Assembly (NCBI GenBank): GCA_945904015.1
Contig: CAMDPK010000004.1
Coordinates: 1-64,000, forward strand
Source of the DNA: Candidatus Kuenenia stuttgartensis
Lineage (GTDB): Bacteria > Planctomycetota > Planctomycetia > Planctomycetales > Planctomycetaceae
DNA: 64,000 nt
Direction: 5' to 3'
Shown: positions 1-9,509 of the stretch, piece by piece
Layout: each line of letters begins with the position of its first letter
Numbering within the stretch: the stretch's first letter is position 1
Program-made: the position numbers and the translations under genes
The notes under the pieces: generated by a model
What the model was told of the DNA's origin: nothing
The model's database searches: none
Seen by the model: the letters and a program-made list of their open reading frames with translations, nothing else

Positions 1-873
1 CACCAAGAGATCGAGGACGAGGAATTCGATCCTCAGGATCTGCTGCTGGCGGAGATCGACGATCAACTGGTCGGAGTCCAACTGACGATTCTCCGCGACG
101 ACGATGTTGGCATGGTTTGGCCGCCGGTTGTGGATCGTCCGCTGCTCAAACGGATGAGCGGTCCCGTTGGCGAAGTCATCGAGGATGAATTGCTCGCAGA
201 GGCGGCCCGACAACTGGATGCCGAGGATGCCTGGATTGGGCAAGCGTTGTTGGAGCCGAATCAATCGCGCGAGCACGCGGCGATGCAACGCAACGGCTTC
301 TTGCGGATGACGGAACTGCGGTTCTTCGAGCGGTCGTTGACCAGAAGTTCGTCGTTGGCGAAACGAGCGAAGGCGTCGCCGTTGAGTTACGAGACGTTTC
401 ACCGAACGAAGAATCGACTTGCGTTCGTCAATGTTTTGGAGGCGACATTTCGCGGGTCGCTCGACTGTCCGGAGCTGAACGGCGTACGCGACGGCCAGCA
501 GTCGTTGAAGAATCACGAAGCGGCCGGCTCGTTTCAACCGGACATGTGGCGGATGTATCGCCGCGCGGGAGCCGACGTCGGAATCCTGCTGATGACGGAG
601 CGTCCCGATCAACAGGCATGGGAGGTGCTGTATCTGGGAGTGGTGGAACCGGCTCGCGGCTGCGGCTGCGGACGAGCGATGTTGCTCGACGCGCTGGACG
701 CCGCTCGTGACGCGAACGTCGAACGCTTGCTGATCGTCGCGGACACTCGAAACATTCCGGCGGTGTCGCTGTACGAGTCTCTCGATTTTCAGCCGGTGGC
801 GACACGAGTCGCCTTTGTGCGTCTGGCCGATCGGCTACCACGCGATCGGCCGCACGACGCCGCTCGCCAGTAA
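1..873 (+). CDS. GNAT family N-acetyltransferase, 5' end outside window
   Basis: The reading frame is open from base 1, so the gene begins before the window; the internal ATG at 112 is not the likely start. The last third is a GNAT acetyl-CoA-dependent N-acetyltransferase fold. It shows motif A (ARGCGCGRAM, the R-x-x-G-x-G/A pyrophosphate-binding loop) followed by LLIVADTRNIPAVSLYESLDF, the usual motif B ending of the family. The N-terminal part also looks GNAT-like (LLAEIDDQLVGVQL), so this may be a tandem-GNAT protein. The substrate cannot be told. Its 3' end overlaps the convergent small membrane protein gene by 39 bp. Confidence 0.8.
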   Translation, partial: HQEIEDEEFDPQDLLLAEIDDQLVGVQLTILRDDDVGMVWPPVVDRPLLKRMSGPVGEVIEDELLAEAARQLDAEDAWIGQALLEPNQSREHAAMQRNGFLRMTELRFFERSLTRSSSLAKRAKASPLSYETFHRTKNRLAFVNVLEATFRGSLDCPELNGVRDGQQSLKNHEAAGSFQPDMWRMYRRAGADVGILLMTERPDQQAWEVLYLGVVEPARGCGCGRAMLLDALDAARDANVERLLIVADTRNIPAVSLYESLDFQPVATRVAFVRLADRLPRDRPHDAARQ

Positions 874-1062
874 CGAACCGAAGGCCGTGCCCAGCAGGCA
901 GAGCAACCAGATCACGTTTCGCGCGGTTGTCTCACCGAAACGATTGACCAGAGCCTGGCCCTTGTCCGTTTTGGTCAGTAGCCAACGGTATCTCGCCAAG
1001 CCGGTCAGGCAAATCGAGGCGATGCCGACGCCCATCATGATTTGGTGTTGCGGAATTGGCAT
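835..1062 (-). CDS. small two-helix membrane protein of unknown function
   Basis: A 75-residue protein with two hydrophobic segments, around residues 8-22 (MMGVGIASICLTG) and 49-68 (NVIWLLCLLGTAFGSLLASG), separated by a charged loop. No known family is recognised. It lies directly downstream of pyrH on the same strand, 49 bp after the pyrH stop, so it may be a distal operon gene. Its 3' end overlaps the convergent acetyltransferase gene. Reality is inferred from its membrane-protein character, ATG start and position; it is short enough that a chance ORF is possible. Confidence 0.55.
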   Translation of the reverse strand: MPIPQHQIMMGVGIASICLTGLARYRWLLTKTDKGQALVNRFGETTARNVIWLLCLLGTAFGSLLASGVVRPIAW

Positions 1063-1075
1063 GGGTCATGACGCG

Positions 1076-1114
1076 GTGACAAGGTGACGGTTCGCCGAAC
1101 GAGTCACCCTGTCA
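1076..1114 (-). terminator. hairpin at the pyrH stop, possible terminator
   Basis: Arms GTGACAAGGTGAC (1076-1088) and GTCACCCTGTCA (1103-1114) pair almost perfectly around a 14-nt loop. The right arm includes the pyrH stop codon. No T-run follows, so it could be a weak terminator, an mRNA-stabilising hairpin or chance. Confidence 0.35.
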
Positions 1115-1855
1115 GGCTTTGGTGATCTCTGCGGCGGGCAGCACGCGCGTACCGACGCGCTCGCCAGCGGCGGCGCGTTCGATGTTGCCCAGTTTCTTGT
1201 AGTTGAACACGACGATCGGAATGTTGTGCTCCATGCAGTGGTGGATCGCTTGTGCGTCCATCACTTTCAAATTCTGCCGTAGGAAGTCCTGATAGGAAAT
1301 CTCCGAATAGCGGACGGCATGTGGGTTCTTTTCCGGGTCTTCGGAATAGATGCCGTCCACTTTCGTCGCCTTCAACAACACATCGGCTTCGATCTCGCGA
1401 GCACGCAGCGCGGCGGCGGTGTCGGTCGTCACGAAGGGGCTGCCGGTCCCGGCGGCCAGGATGACGACTCGGCCCTTTTCGAGATGCCGGATACAGCGGC
1501 GGCGAATGAACGGCTCGGCGACCTTTTCCATCTGAATCGCCGTTTGCAGACGCGTCTGGACGCCGGCGTTTTCAAGCGCGTCTTGCAGGGCGAGTCCGTT
1601 GATGACAGTGGCCAGCATGCCCATGTAGTGCGCGGTCGGCGTTTTGATCGAGGCGCTCACGGCAGCGAACTCTTTGCCTCGGAGGATGTTCCCGCCACCG
1701 CAGACAATCGCAAGCTGCACGCCGCCTTGATCGACGACGCGCTTGATCTGGTCACAGATGCTCGTGATTTCTTCCATGTGAATGCCGGTTTCGCCCGGGC
1801 GGCAGAAACTCTGGCCGCTGATCTTCAGCAGGATACGCTTGGGACGATCGGACAT
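1112..1855 (-). CDS. pyrH: UMP kinase (uridylate kinase)
   Basis: A 247-residue amino-acid-kinase-fold protein that phosphorylates UMP to UDP with ATP in pyrimidine nucleotide synthesis, in the cytoplasm. Bacterial PyrH hallmarks are the N-terminal [11 protein letters not shown], the GGGNILRG phosphate-binding loop, and the [22 protein letters not shown] and [14 protein letters not shown] segments. Length is typical for the family. The ATG at 1855 is preferred over upstream in-frame codons because it opens the conserved domain and has AGAGGTG just upstream. It is the third gene of the rpsB-tsf-pyrH operon. frr, which follows pyrH in many bacteria, is not present here. Confidence 0.95.
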   Translation of the reverse strand: MSDRPKRILLKISGQSFCRPGETGIHMEEITSICDQIKRVVDQGGVQLAIVCGGGNILRGKEFAAVSASIKTPTAHYMGMLATVINGLALQDALENAGVQTRLQTAIQMEKVAEPFIRRRCIRHLEKGRVVILAAGTGSPFVTTDTAAALRAREIEADVLLKATKVDGIYSEDPEKNPHAVRYSEISYQDFLRQNLKVMDAQAIHHCMEHNIPIVVFNYKKLGNIERAAAGERVGTRVLPAAEITKA

Positions 1856-1980
1856 GGGGCACCTCTGAGAATGCAAATTGCAGTGCGATGGAAAATTGCA
1901 AATTGCAATCCCCGTCCAAAACGAACTGAGGGGCGGTGTCGCCCCTCGTTCAATCATTTTCAAGTCAGAACGACGAACAC

Positions 1981-2817
1981 CTAGCGGCCCAGCACCCAGC
2001 GGGTGAAGTTGACGGCTTTCAGGCCGGCTTCGGCGAGGGCTTGGCTGACCCGCTTGGAGTCGTCCTTGGCGAAGGGCTGACAGACCAGTACGCCTTGCTC
2101 GTTGTAGAACGTGTTCAACTGGCCTTCGACCATTTTCTCGATGATGCTGTCCGGCTTGCCGGTTTTCTTGGCTTCGCCGCGCAGTCGGTCACGCTCGGCA
2201 TTGACCAAGTCCACGGGCAGTTGTTCTGGCAACGTGCAGATCGGCTTGAGCGCGGTGATGTGCATGGCGACATCGCGCAGCACCGGAGCGGTCAGGTTCG
2301 CACCTTCGGCTTGGAACAGCACGCCCTGCTTGCCGTCGTGGTGAACGTAGCCGCCGACGGGGCCTTTCACGCGAGCGATTCGCGACAGCACGATCTTCTC
2401 GCGAATCGAGTTGACCACGTCTTCGTACAACTGATTCAACGTCTTGCCCGGAGCCTCCGGAGCGGGCTGCGCCAGCAGAGCTTCCGGCGAGTCAGCACCG
2501 GGTCCGTTGAGCAACTGCTCGGCACACTGCCGAGCCAGTGCGAGGAACGACTCCGCGCCGGCCACCGGGGCCGATTCGCATTGCAGTTCGATCATCGCGG
2601 CTTCCGAGCCATCCGGCTTGGACAAGATGAAAATTTTGCCTTCCGAAGTTGCGTTGTCGGCGCGCTTGAGCATCACCTTCTTGAACTTGGTCTTCAAAAC
2701 CTCAACGGCCTTGGTTTGATCGCCGTCGGCTTCGGTGAGCGCCTGCTTGCAGTCCATCAGCGGCAGATTGGTCAGTTCGCGCAGCGCCTTGACGGCGGCA
2801 GCAGTAATTTCGGCCAT
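1981..2817 (-). CDS. tsf: translation elongation factor Ts
   Basis: A 278-residue EF-Ts, the nucleotide exchange factor that regenerates EF-Tu-GTP. The N-terminal UBA-like domain carries the signature [19 protein letters not shown] (family pattern L-R-x-x-T-x-x-x-x-M-D-C-K-x-A-L), followed by the core and dimerisation domain ([11 protein letters not shown]). ATG at 2817 has GGAG 7 nt upstream. It lies between rpsB (110 bp gap) and pyrH (125 bp gap) in the classical order, so co-transcription is likely. The rpsB-tsf gap holds a single arm of a repeat also found at 54.6 kb. Confidence 0.96.
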   Translation of the reverse strand: MAEITAAAVKALRELTNLPLMDCKQALTEADGDQTKAVEVLKTKFKKVMLKRADNATSEGKIFILSKPDGSEAAMIELQCESAPVAGAESFLALARQCAEQLLNGPGADSPEALLAQPAPEAPGKTLNQLYEDVVNSIREKIVLSRIARVKGPVGGYVHHDGKQGVLFQAEGANLTAPVLRDVAMHITALKPICTLPEQLPVDLVNAERDRLRGEAKKTGKPDSIIEKMVEGQLNTFYNEQGVLVCQPFAKDDSKRVSQALAEAGLKAVNFTRWVLGR

Positions 2818-2863
2818 GTGTCATCTCCAAATCCAAAATGAAATTGAGCGGACGAACGCGATC

Positions 2864-2892
2864 GTCCGGGGGCTGACGCCCTCCGGCTCGCC
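2864..2892. repeat. solo arm of a 29-nt interspersed repeat (family B)
   Basis: These 29 bases are identical to 54656-54684, the right arm of an inverted repeat inside another gene about 52 kb away. The core is CCGGGGGCTGACGCCCTCC. No matching left arm is seen here. It sits in the rpsB-tsf intergenic space. Confidence 0.85.
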
Positions 2893-2927
2893 TGCGAGTT
2901 TTTTCAAATCGACCGGAACGAGCCAAC

Positions 2928-3674
2928 TCAGGCCAACGACGGAACGGCCTTGTGCTCATCCGTCACGACGGCGTCCTTGTCCTGGATGGCCGCCGGACCC
3001 TTGCCGGCCAGCACGGCTTCGGCGAGATGCGTGAGCATCAAGCGGATCGAGCGGATGCTGTCGTCGTTGCCGGGGATCGGCAGATCGACTTTGTCCGGGT
3101 TGCTGTCGGTGTCGATCAGCGCCACGACTTTGATCCCCATGATCCGACATTCGTCGACGCAATTGTGCTCCTTCGTCGGGTCGATGACGATGACCGCTTC
3201 AGGCATGCGGTTGAGCGTGCGGATGCCGTTCAGATTTCGGAAGATCTTCTCGCGCTCACGACCGAGCGTGGATTGCATCTTCTTCGAGTAGGTGTTGATC
3301 TCGCCGCTTGCGACGAGTCCTTCCAGTTCCTCCAGCCGCTTGAGCCGACTGCGAATCGTGCGGAAGTTCGTGAACGTGCCGCCCAGCCAACGCTCGGAGA
3401 CGAACGGCATGCCGCAGGCATTCGCCGCTTCGATGATCGGGTTTTGAGCCTGCCGCTTGGTCCCGACGAACAGAATCAAGCTGCCTTGCGAGGAAACCTT
3501 TTCCAGGTACTTCTTGGCTCGCAGGAGACCGCGGACGGTCTCCTTGATGTCGATGATGTGAATCTGATTTCGCTTGCCGTAAATGTACGGCCGCATTTTT
3601 GGGTTCCACTTGCTGGTCTTGTGACCGAAGTGGACGCCGGCTTCCAAAATGTCTTTGACAACAATGTTCGACAC
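2928..3674 (-). CDS. rpsB: 30S ribosomal protein S2
   Basis: A 248-residue ribosomal protein S2 with all family blocks: [18 protein letters not shown] near the N-terminus, [38 protein letters not shown], and [20 protein letters not shown] near the C-terminus. S2 joins the back of the small-subunit head late in assembly. The start is GTG at 3674, supported by AAAGGAG 8 nt upstream. It is the first gene of the rpsB-tsf-pyrH operon. The 278-bp gap to the divergent thioesterase gene should hold its promoter and any S2-responsive leader, but I see no clear motif. Confidence 0.97.
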   Translation of the reverse strand: MSNIVVKDILEAGVHFGHKTSKWNPKMRPYIYGKRNQIHIIDIKETVRGLLRAKKYLEKVSSQGSLILFVGTKRQAQNPIIEAANACGMPFVSERWLGGTFTNFRTIRSRLKRLEELEGLVASGEINTYSKKMQSTLGREREKIFRNLNGIRTLNRMPEAVIVIDPTKEHNCVDECRIMGIKVVALIDTDSNPDKVDLPIPGNDDSIRSIRLMLTHLAEAVLAGKGPAAIQDKDAVVTDEHKAVPSLA

Positions 3675-3952
3675 GCTGAGTCGCTCCTTTCCACCTCTCG
3701 CGGCGAGGTCTTCGGCAGTCGATTCGTGCCGAAGTTCGCAGTTGCGTGAGGCACACCTTCGCGAGGAAGGCGTTCGAAAGCTTGAGAAAAATGGTTAATC
3801 CTCCGCACCTGACTCACCTTGAGCCGAGCGGAAGGGGCGAGAGGATAGTGGTGGCCTGTGAGACCGTCAAACGGTCCTCTGTCATTGTCGGTGCGGCAGC
3901 GCCACGTCTATCTTGCCAGGCGTTGGGCCAATGTTCGCTGGCGAGATCATTC

Positions 3953-4405
3953 ATGCCGGTTATTTTTGAATTGCGTCATACCGTTCAGCCACACGAGATC
4001 GACGATCAAGGGCACGTCAGCAACATCGAGTATTTGCGGTGGCTGCAAGACGCGGCGGTCGAGCACTCGGCGGCGCAAGGTTGGCCGAAGGAGCGTTATC
4101 TCGCCACTGGAGCGGTCTTTGTCGTGCGGTCTCATCAGATTGAATACCTGCAACCCGCGTTTGTTGGCGAAGAAGTCAAAGTCGTGACATGGGTCAGCAG
4201 TTTTGGCAAATTCACCACCGTGCGGAAGTACCAAGTCGTTCGGATGCGAGACAACTTCGTGCTCGCCAAGGCGGCGACAACGTGGGCTTTCATCAGTTGG
4301 CCGAAACGGCTTCCCAAACGATGTCCGCCAGAATTGGTTGAGGCGTTCGTCACCGTCCCCGACGACCAAGAGCCGGTCCTGTCACCAATCCGGTCCCAAG
4401 TTTGA
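3953..4405 (+). CDS. acyl-CoA thioesterase, 4-hydroxybenzoyl-CoA thioesterase-like hotdog fold
   Basis: A 150-residue single-hotdog thioesterase. The segment DDQGHVSNIEYLRWLQDAA matches the FcbC/YbgC active-site pattern D-x-x-G-H-V-x-N-x-x-Y, in which an acidic residue acts at the acyl-CoA thioester. Length fits the family. The ATG at 3953 opens the domain directly; upstream in-frame codons encode nothing recognisable. The substrate is unknown. It is divergent from rpsB, with no functional link evident. Confidence 0.85.
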   Translation: MPVIFELRHTVQPHEIDDQGHVSNIEYLRWLQDAAVEHSAAQGWPKERYLATGAVFVVRSHQIEYLQPAFVGEEVKVVTWVSSFGKFTTVRKYQVVRMRDNFVLAKAATTWAFISWPKRLPKRCPPELVEAFVTVPDDQEPVLSPIRSQV

Positions 4406-4546
4406 GCAATTCCCGGTCTGTGGTCTCCATTCTCGGCGATCCCGTCAGGCCGGATAGAATCGGCTGGAATTCCCCACGCCAGACAGTATTCTGACAACCT
4501 CTCGTCGGCGGGATTCTCACCCGAACACTGTTCTGGAGTAGGTACT

Positions 4547-6631
4547 ATGCCTCTCGCAACTCCACATTTCCCCAATGCGTCTCCGGAACCGGTTCCTCAG
4601 AGTGGACCGCACAGCGCGTCTGACAGCGACATCTTCTCCCTCGATCCAACGATTCGATCGCGGCGCGTGACTCCTCGTAAGTTCAGCCATTACGAATTGC
4701 TAGAGCCCATTGGCGAAGGGCAATTCGGCACGGTGTGGCGAGCCAAGGACCAACGGTTAAATCGCATTGTCGCCTTGAAGTTGCCACATCTTGCTGACTT
4801 CGATGAACGTCGCCGAACGTTGTTCCTGCGGGAAGCTCGCGCCGCCGCCGGTCTAGAACATCCCAACATCGTTCAAGTACATGGCGTGGATCAAGATGGC
4901 GACCAGCCGGCCATCATCAGTCAGTTCATTGAGGGACAGACGCTGTTTCAGTTGCTGCAAGACGATCGTCCATCGTTTAAGGAATCGGCACGTATTCTGA
5001 GCACAGTCGCCGCCGCCGTGCATCATGCGCACGAAGCGGGAGTCATTCATCGCGATCTCAAGCCCAGCAACATCTTGATGGACTCCGAGGGCCAACCGCA
5101 TGTGTCCGACTTCGGTCTGGCGAAGTGGAGCGGCGACCAAGCCATGCTGACCAATCCGGGCATCGTGCTGGGAACTCCAGCGTACATGTCCCCAGAGCAG
5201 GCTCGTGGCGACAGCCACCTGGTCGATCGTCGTAGCGATGTTTACTCGCTGGGAGTCCTCTTGTACGAGTTGCTGACCGGCAAGCCGCCGTTTGAAGGCA
5301 ACTCCACGCTGCTTTTGCACCAAATTCAAAGTCAAGATCCGCGCGCTCCACGGTCGCACGACAAAACGATTCCGTTGGATCTGGAAACGATCTGTCTGAA
5401 ATGCCTCGCGAAGTCCCCCGCCGAACGCTACGCCACCGCGCAGGAATTGGCAGAAGACTTGCGACGATTCCTGGCCAACGAACCGATTAGCGCGCGGCCG
5501 ATCAGCTTCGTGGAACGATACGCTCGCTGGACGCGACGCAATCCCGCCGTGGCAGCCTTGGTGGCGGTCTCGATTCTGAGTTCCATCACTGCCATTGGAT
5601 TGGGAGCTTCATTATTCGGAGCCGCAGATCCGAATCCCCAGGTCGTCGCAGCGTTGGCCGTGCCGAAACCCGTGCAGCCCGTCATTGTGTCGCTCAATAC
5701 TGAGCCCGAAGGTGCAACCGTCGTCTTCTATCCGCTCGATGATTCAACCGGTGAACCGCTAATCTCGCAGGCCATCCGTCCGACCGAAAAAAGCCCGGTC
5801 AAATTGCCATTGATTCCGGGCGACTATCTCGTCGTCACTGCCTTGCCCGATGGACGCTTTCACGAGGTCTATCGTCATGTGCCTCGCGATATCTTCGCAA
5901 TGTCGATGTACTATCCGCATCGATATTGGGAAGTCGCTGGCAACTCGGTTTCTTTATTCCCAGTTACGATACCGCCGCGAGATCCGGAACCAAACATGTC
6001 GTTGCTGGCTGACCGGCGTTCGGCCAAAGACACGTTGAAGCCGCCTGCCGTCAGTGCGTTCTTGATGGACCGACAAGAAGTGACCATCGGTAAATTCATT
6101 CCAAAGTTCAACAACGCATTACCGCCTTCGTTACGCCACCGTCCAGAACTTTTGCAGTCTCCAGACCTTCCCATCACGGGACTCTTTTTAGACGAAGCCA
6201 TGACTTTTGCAGAAGGGTCTGGAAAACGCTTGCCGACAGCGATGGAATATGAGTTCGCAGCAACGAACGGCTGGACGACACGATTTCCTTGGGGAGATTC
6301 TGAACCTCCGGCAGAGGCATGGCAGCTCACCGCAAATTACAAACTCTTCGACAAAACACCGACGGAGTCGCCAGTCTTTGGACTTTTCTCAAACGCCTCA
6401 GAATTTGTTTTCTTTAGTGGACGACATCCCCCTCACGAATCTGTGTCAGACTTTCTGACTCTAGACCGAGAAGTCTTGATCCCAATTGTTCGAGGTGGGC
6501 CAGCCTCACCCACAACCGACACCGCCGAACTGAAACAACAAGGGGCTCGATGGCAATTGAACTCTCCAAGAACTTTTCTCAGTGAGCAGGTCGGGTTTCG
6601 TTGTGTCAAAAGCAAAAGTCCCCGACTGTGA
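4547..6631 (+). CDS. Ser/Thr protein kinase with PEGA-like segment and FGE/SUMF1-like C-terminal domain
   Basis: A 694-residue membrane kinase. Residues 49-310 are a Hanks-type kinase: glycine loop GEGQFGTV (57-64), ATP lysine K78, catalytic loop HRDLKPSN (168-175), DFG (188-190) and GTPAYMSPEQAR (209-220). A transmembrane helix at about 333-358 follows basic residues, so the kinase is cytoplasmic. The outer part has a PEGA-like beta segment (LNTEPEGATVVFYPL) and an FGE-sulfatase (SUMF1) type domain from about residue 500 (DRQEVTIGKF, GKRLPTAMEYEFAAT, RFPWGD, RGGP, GFRC). The two active-site cysteines of true formylglycine-generating enzymes are not seen, so this domain is probably a sensor or binder (inference). 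It is monocistronic by position. Confidence 0.93.
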   Translation: MPLATPHFPNASPEPVPQSGPHSASDSDIFSLDPTIRSRRVTPRKFSHYELLEPIGEGQFGTVWRAKDQRLNRIVALKLPHLADFDERRRTLFLREARAAAGLEHPNIVQVHGVDQDGDQPAIISQFIEGQTLFQLLQDDRPSFKESARILSTVAAAVHHAHEAGVIHRDLKPSNILMDSEGQPHVSDFGLAKWSGDQAMLTNPGIVLGTPAYMSPEQARGDSHLVDRRSDVYSLGVLLYELLTGKPPFEGNSTLLLHQIQSQDPRAPRSHDKTIPLDLETICLKCLAKSPAERYATAQELAEDLRRFLANEPISARPISFVERYARWTRRNPAVAALVAVSILSSITAIGLGASLFGAADPNPQVVAALAVPKPVQPVIVSLNTEPEGATVVFYPLDDSTGEPLISQAIRPTEKSPVKLPLIPGDYLVVTALPDGRFHEVYRHVPRDIFAMSMYYPHRYWEVAGNSVSLFPVTIPPRDPEPNMSLLADRRSAKDTLKPPAVSAFLMDRQEVTIGKFIPKFNNALPPSLRHRPELLQSPDLPITGLFLDEAMTFAEGSGKRLPTAMEYEFAATNGWTTRFPWGDSEPPAEAWQLTANYKLFDKTPTESPVFGLFSNASEFVFFSGRHPPHESVSDFLTLDREVLIPIVRGGPASPTTDTAELKQQGARWQLNSPRTFLSEQVGFRCVKSKSPRL

Positions 6632-6643
6632 GCCAGGGACTTT
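6615..6643 (+). terminator. hairpin overlapping the kinase stop codon
   Basis: AAAGTCCC (6615-6622) pairs with GGGACTTT (6636-6643) around a 13-nt loop that contains the end of the kinase gene. It lies between two convergent genes and could act on either strand, but there is no extended T-run. Confidence 0.3.
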
Positions 6644-6668
6644 CGCGATCCTCGATTGCCAGACACGG

Positions 6669-7580
6669 TCAACGTGATTTCGCGAGCTTCGTCGCGGTCA
6701 CGATATCGTAAATCACACCGCTGATTTTGAGCTGTGCGACGTTGTCGGAGACAACGTGAACTTGCTGCTGATCAATCTCTTTCACTTTTGCCCCTGCGGG
6801 GGCGACGTCAATCTCCGTCCCCATGGCAAACGTACCAGAAAGTTCTTGTCCCGATTTGTCAGTCCCTTTGACAGAGAATCTCCGCAGTTCAACGACCACG
6901 CGATCCGAGGCCCCAGACGCTCCCGCGAAGCTCACATAAATGGGCTGGCCGACCCGTTTTTGCTCCTTCAGTTGGTGTGGTTCCGTCGCAAGTGGATTCG
7001 CTTTGTTGTTCGGCTCTGCTCCCGCCGTCAATTTCTGTTTGAGACGGATCGCCGTCTGAAAAACACTACCTTGGATTGACGAAGAACCGCTCTCGAAGGC
7101 GGTGGGAACGACGCCCGAGCCGATCGTCACACAGGCTCCGTTGGGATTCGCGCAATCACCAGGCAATGGGGCGAGGTTATTGCCAAACATTAGAGTTGGT
7201 GTATTATCCGAACACCTCTTTGCGTAGTAAATATCATAGGTCGGATATTGATAGACTATGAATTGAGCGCAGGTCGTTTGGGCGACTGTTGGGTTGATCT
7301 CCAGAGCGTCGGGTTGTGGGGTCAGACGTCGCGGTGAAGATGGCCGCGTGTAGGCGACTAGTTCGATTTTCGGTTGAACCGACGCAGCAGCGGGTTGGCA
7401 ACAGGTTTGAGTTGGCGCTCCGGGTTGACTGGTCGTTGTCGCGCCGATGACCGGGGCCGGCTGGCTACAGGTTGAAATGGCCTGACAGCGTTTCTCGCCG
7501 GATTTTGCAGAGACCGAGGTCGCTAAGACCACCGCCGACATCAGAGCTGCAGTTGTAAAGATCGTTCGCAAAGATCGCAT
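6669..7580 (-). CDS. secreted hypothetical protein with cysteine-rich N-terminal region
   Basis: A 303-residue protein starting with a clear Sec signal peptide (MRSLRTIFTTAALMSAVVLA, cleavage probably after SVSA). The mature N-terminus is rich in Cys, Gln and Pro (CQAISTCSQPAPV, QTCCQPAAA). The rest is a predicted beta-rich region with no family I recognise. ATG at 7580 is chosen because GGAGG lies 6-7 nt upstream; the in-frame codons before it do not add a plausible leader. It is convergent with the kinase-FGE gene. Function unknown; exported or envelope location is inferred from the leader. Confidence 0.7.
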   Translation of the reverse strand: MRSLRTIFTTAALMSAVVLATSVSAKSGEKRCQAISTCSQPAPVIGATTTSQPGAPTQTCCQPAAASVQPKIELVAYTRPSSPRRLTPQPDALEINPTVAQTTCAQFIVYQYPTYDIYYAKRCSDNTPTLMFGNNLAPLPGDCANPNGACVTIGSGVVPTAFESGSSSIQGSVFQTAIRLKQKLTAGAEPNNKANPLATEPHQLKEQKRVGQPIYVSFAGASGASDRVVVELRRFSVKGTDKSGQELSGTFAMGTEIDVAPAGAKVKEIDQQQVHVVSDNVAQLKISGVIYDIVTATKLAKSR

Positions 7581-8086
7581 AGAGTCCTCCATGACTTTGT
7601 GGTTGTCCGCCGCTTGCTCAGAGAGTGCCTGGCGGGGTGTCGTCCATGACACCAAGGGGGCGGATGTTCCTAAATGCGGTAAAGTAGCTCAACCCCATTT
7701 CCACATCTGGACCCAATGTCAGTATCCTGAACAACTCTGACAAATCTGTCTTCGTGGCAAGTCAGACAAACTCACAAAGCGAAGTCGATCCAAGGGGATT
7801 ACCTGAATGCTCGTCACGACCGCTTCGGCCGTCGCGATTGCTGGCACTGATGCGTCTTGTCTGTCTGGCCGAGTTCCGCGCCGTTCGTCAATTGGTTGGC
7901 TGAACAGGCAATTTCTGCGGGGGCCGGTGGGCGATATTGGAGAACAGATCCGCTTGGCAGCGATTGCGAAGACTGCCATCGACTCGTCCGCTTCTTTCGG
8001 CCCTCCGGTCTGCACAGGACCGGCTTTCAGGAGGACAAGCCTTGTCTCACAACGCCCACACCGACTCGTCCGTAGAAAAAGATCTG
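7581..8086. other. intergenic region between divergent genes
   Basis: About 500 bp separating the divergent secreted protein and coiled-coil genes. Reading frames present here are short and have no recognisable protein character. It should hold two promoters, but no convincing consensus boxes were identified. Confidence 0.5.
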
Positions 8087-9370
8087 ATGAACATCCCCGT
8101 TGTCCGCTGGGGGTTGGCGCTGATTGGAATCGCAATCGCGTTCCTGGCGATGGATATTCTGCTGCGTCGTCCGTTGATGAATGAGTTGGCTTCAGTCAAA
8201 CGGGATCTCGCTAACGTCGAGAGAAGTTTGCATGACCTTGTGGGGGTGAAGGACGTCGCCTGGGAAACCAACCACCTGCTATCCGCCTTGCAGGCTCAAA
8301 AACGCCAATTGGAACCAGCCCGTGCGGCACTGGGAGACGTTCGCGAGTTCCGCATGAGCGTCGAGAATGAAGCACAACAGACCGGAGATGCGGTTGCCGC
8401 ATTGGATCGAATCGCCGAACTGCAAAAGCGAGTTGTCAGCCAGCGCGAACAGTCCGCAGACGTCGAACAAGTTCTCGCCGGCATCGTCAAATTGCACGAA
8501 AGCCTGATCTCCCAAAAGCCGGTGCAGCAAGAGGCGGTGACTAGCGTGAATCGCATGGTCGAACTGCATCTGCAAGTGCGTGACGCCGCGAAGGAATCTG
8601 AAGTCGCCGCCGTCGAAGTCCAGAAGCTCGGCGATCTGCGCACGAAAGTGTTGGAGAGCGCTGCCGGAGTTGAAGCAGCACAACGCGGCGCGGCCGAGTT
8701 GATCGCTCTCAAAGATTCGGTCCTCAAGGCGGACGACGTGGCCGCCGTGCAAGAGAACGCGAATCAGTTGCTGGCTCTGCGCGACTCGTTGCGGTTGAGT
8801 GACGACAGCACCGAGCAATCGCAAGCTCATGCGAAAGAGTTGCTCACGTTGCGAGATGATTTAGCCGCGAACGTCGAAGATACGCAGATCGCGCACCGAC
8901 ATTGGGCCTCGGTCCGCAAACTCGAAGCGGACATGAAGATGGCGGGGGGCGATATCGCCAACGCCATCGAGACTCTGGAATTGCTGACCGATCTGGGAGC
9001 CGAACTTCGTGGGCAAACGCAATTGCTGGCGGGAATGCGGCAGATGCTGACAGAATTCGCGATGCTCGAAACCACGATCGGCCGAGCGATGCGAGTTCTC
9101 GAACCATTGGCTCAATTGAAGAATCTCACTCGCTTGAACGAAGCCGAAGTTCGCGCCGCAGCACGAGCGATTCTCGAACAACGCAACTCGAAGCTCTCTC
9201 GCCACGACGAACTGCAACCCGCGCCGCCAGCCGCCAAGCTGCCTCTCGAAGACAGCTTGTTTTCGGACGAGCCTCCGCCCGTCATCGGCAACCGTTTGGT
9301 TCCGATGCCGCGTGACCTCGGCGAGAAGAACGAGCCTGCTCCGCCAGTCCGTACTGGCGCGATCGAATAA
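8087..9370 (+). CDS. membrane-anchored coiled-coil protein of unknown function
   Basis: A 427-residue protein. One N-terminal transmembrane helix (residues 6-24, RWGLALIGIAIAFLAMDIL) is followed by roughly 350 residues of heptad-rich, Glu/Ala/Leu/Gln-dominated sequence typical of a long coiled coil (for example VAALDRIAELQKRVVSQREQ), then a short Pro-rich tail. No enzyme motif is seen. A structural or spacer role at the cytoplasmic membrane is plausible but unproven. ATG at 8087 is preferred because it opens the transmembrane helix; an upstream in-frame ATG at 7937 would add 50 low-quality residues. A strong terminator follows. Confidence 0.75.
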   Translation: MNIPVVRWGLALIGIAIAFLAMDILLRRPLMNELASVKRDLANVERSLHDLVGVKDVAWETNHLLSALQAQKRQLEPARAALGDVREFRMSVENEAQQTGDAVAALDRIAELQKRVVSQREQSADVEQVLAGIVKLHESLISQKPVQQEAVTSVNRMVELHLQVRDAAKESEVAAVEVQKLGDLRTKVLESAAGVEAAQRGAAELIALKDSVLKADDVAAVQENANQLLALRDSLRLSDDSTEQSQAHAKELLTLRDDLAANVEDTQIAHRHWASVRKLEADMKMAGGDIANAIETLELLTDLGAELRGQTQLLAGMRQMLTEFAMLETTIGRAMRVLEPLAQLKNLTRLNEAEVRAAARAILEQRNSKLSRHDELQPAPPAAKLPLEDSLFSDEPPPVIGNRLVPMPRDLGEKNEPAPPVRTGAIE

Positions 9371-9423
9371 CTGGCTCCGAAATCACCCAGCTCGCACTGA
9401 CGGCATTCCGGCCGTCTCCTTCC

Positions 9424-9467
9424 CCGCCTCGGACGTGAAGCAGGTCACGTCCGGGGCGGTTTTGTTT
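9424..9467 (+). terminator. rho-independent terminator after the coiled-coil gene
   Basis: A 15-bp stem (CCGCCTCGGACGTGA, 9424-9438, with TCACGTCCGGGGCGG, 9445-9459; one G-T wobble), a 6-nt loop and then TTTTGTTT on the plus strand. It lies 54 bp after the stop of the coiled-coil gene. Confidence 0.85.
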
Positions 9468-9509
9468 CTCGCAGATTCAATCAGCAGAATGTCCGCTCGA
9501 AGTGTGGTG

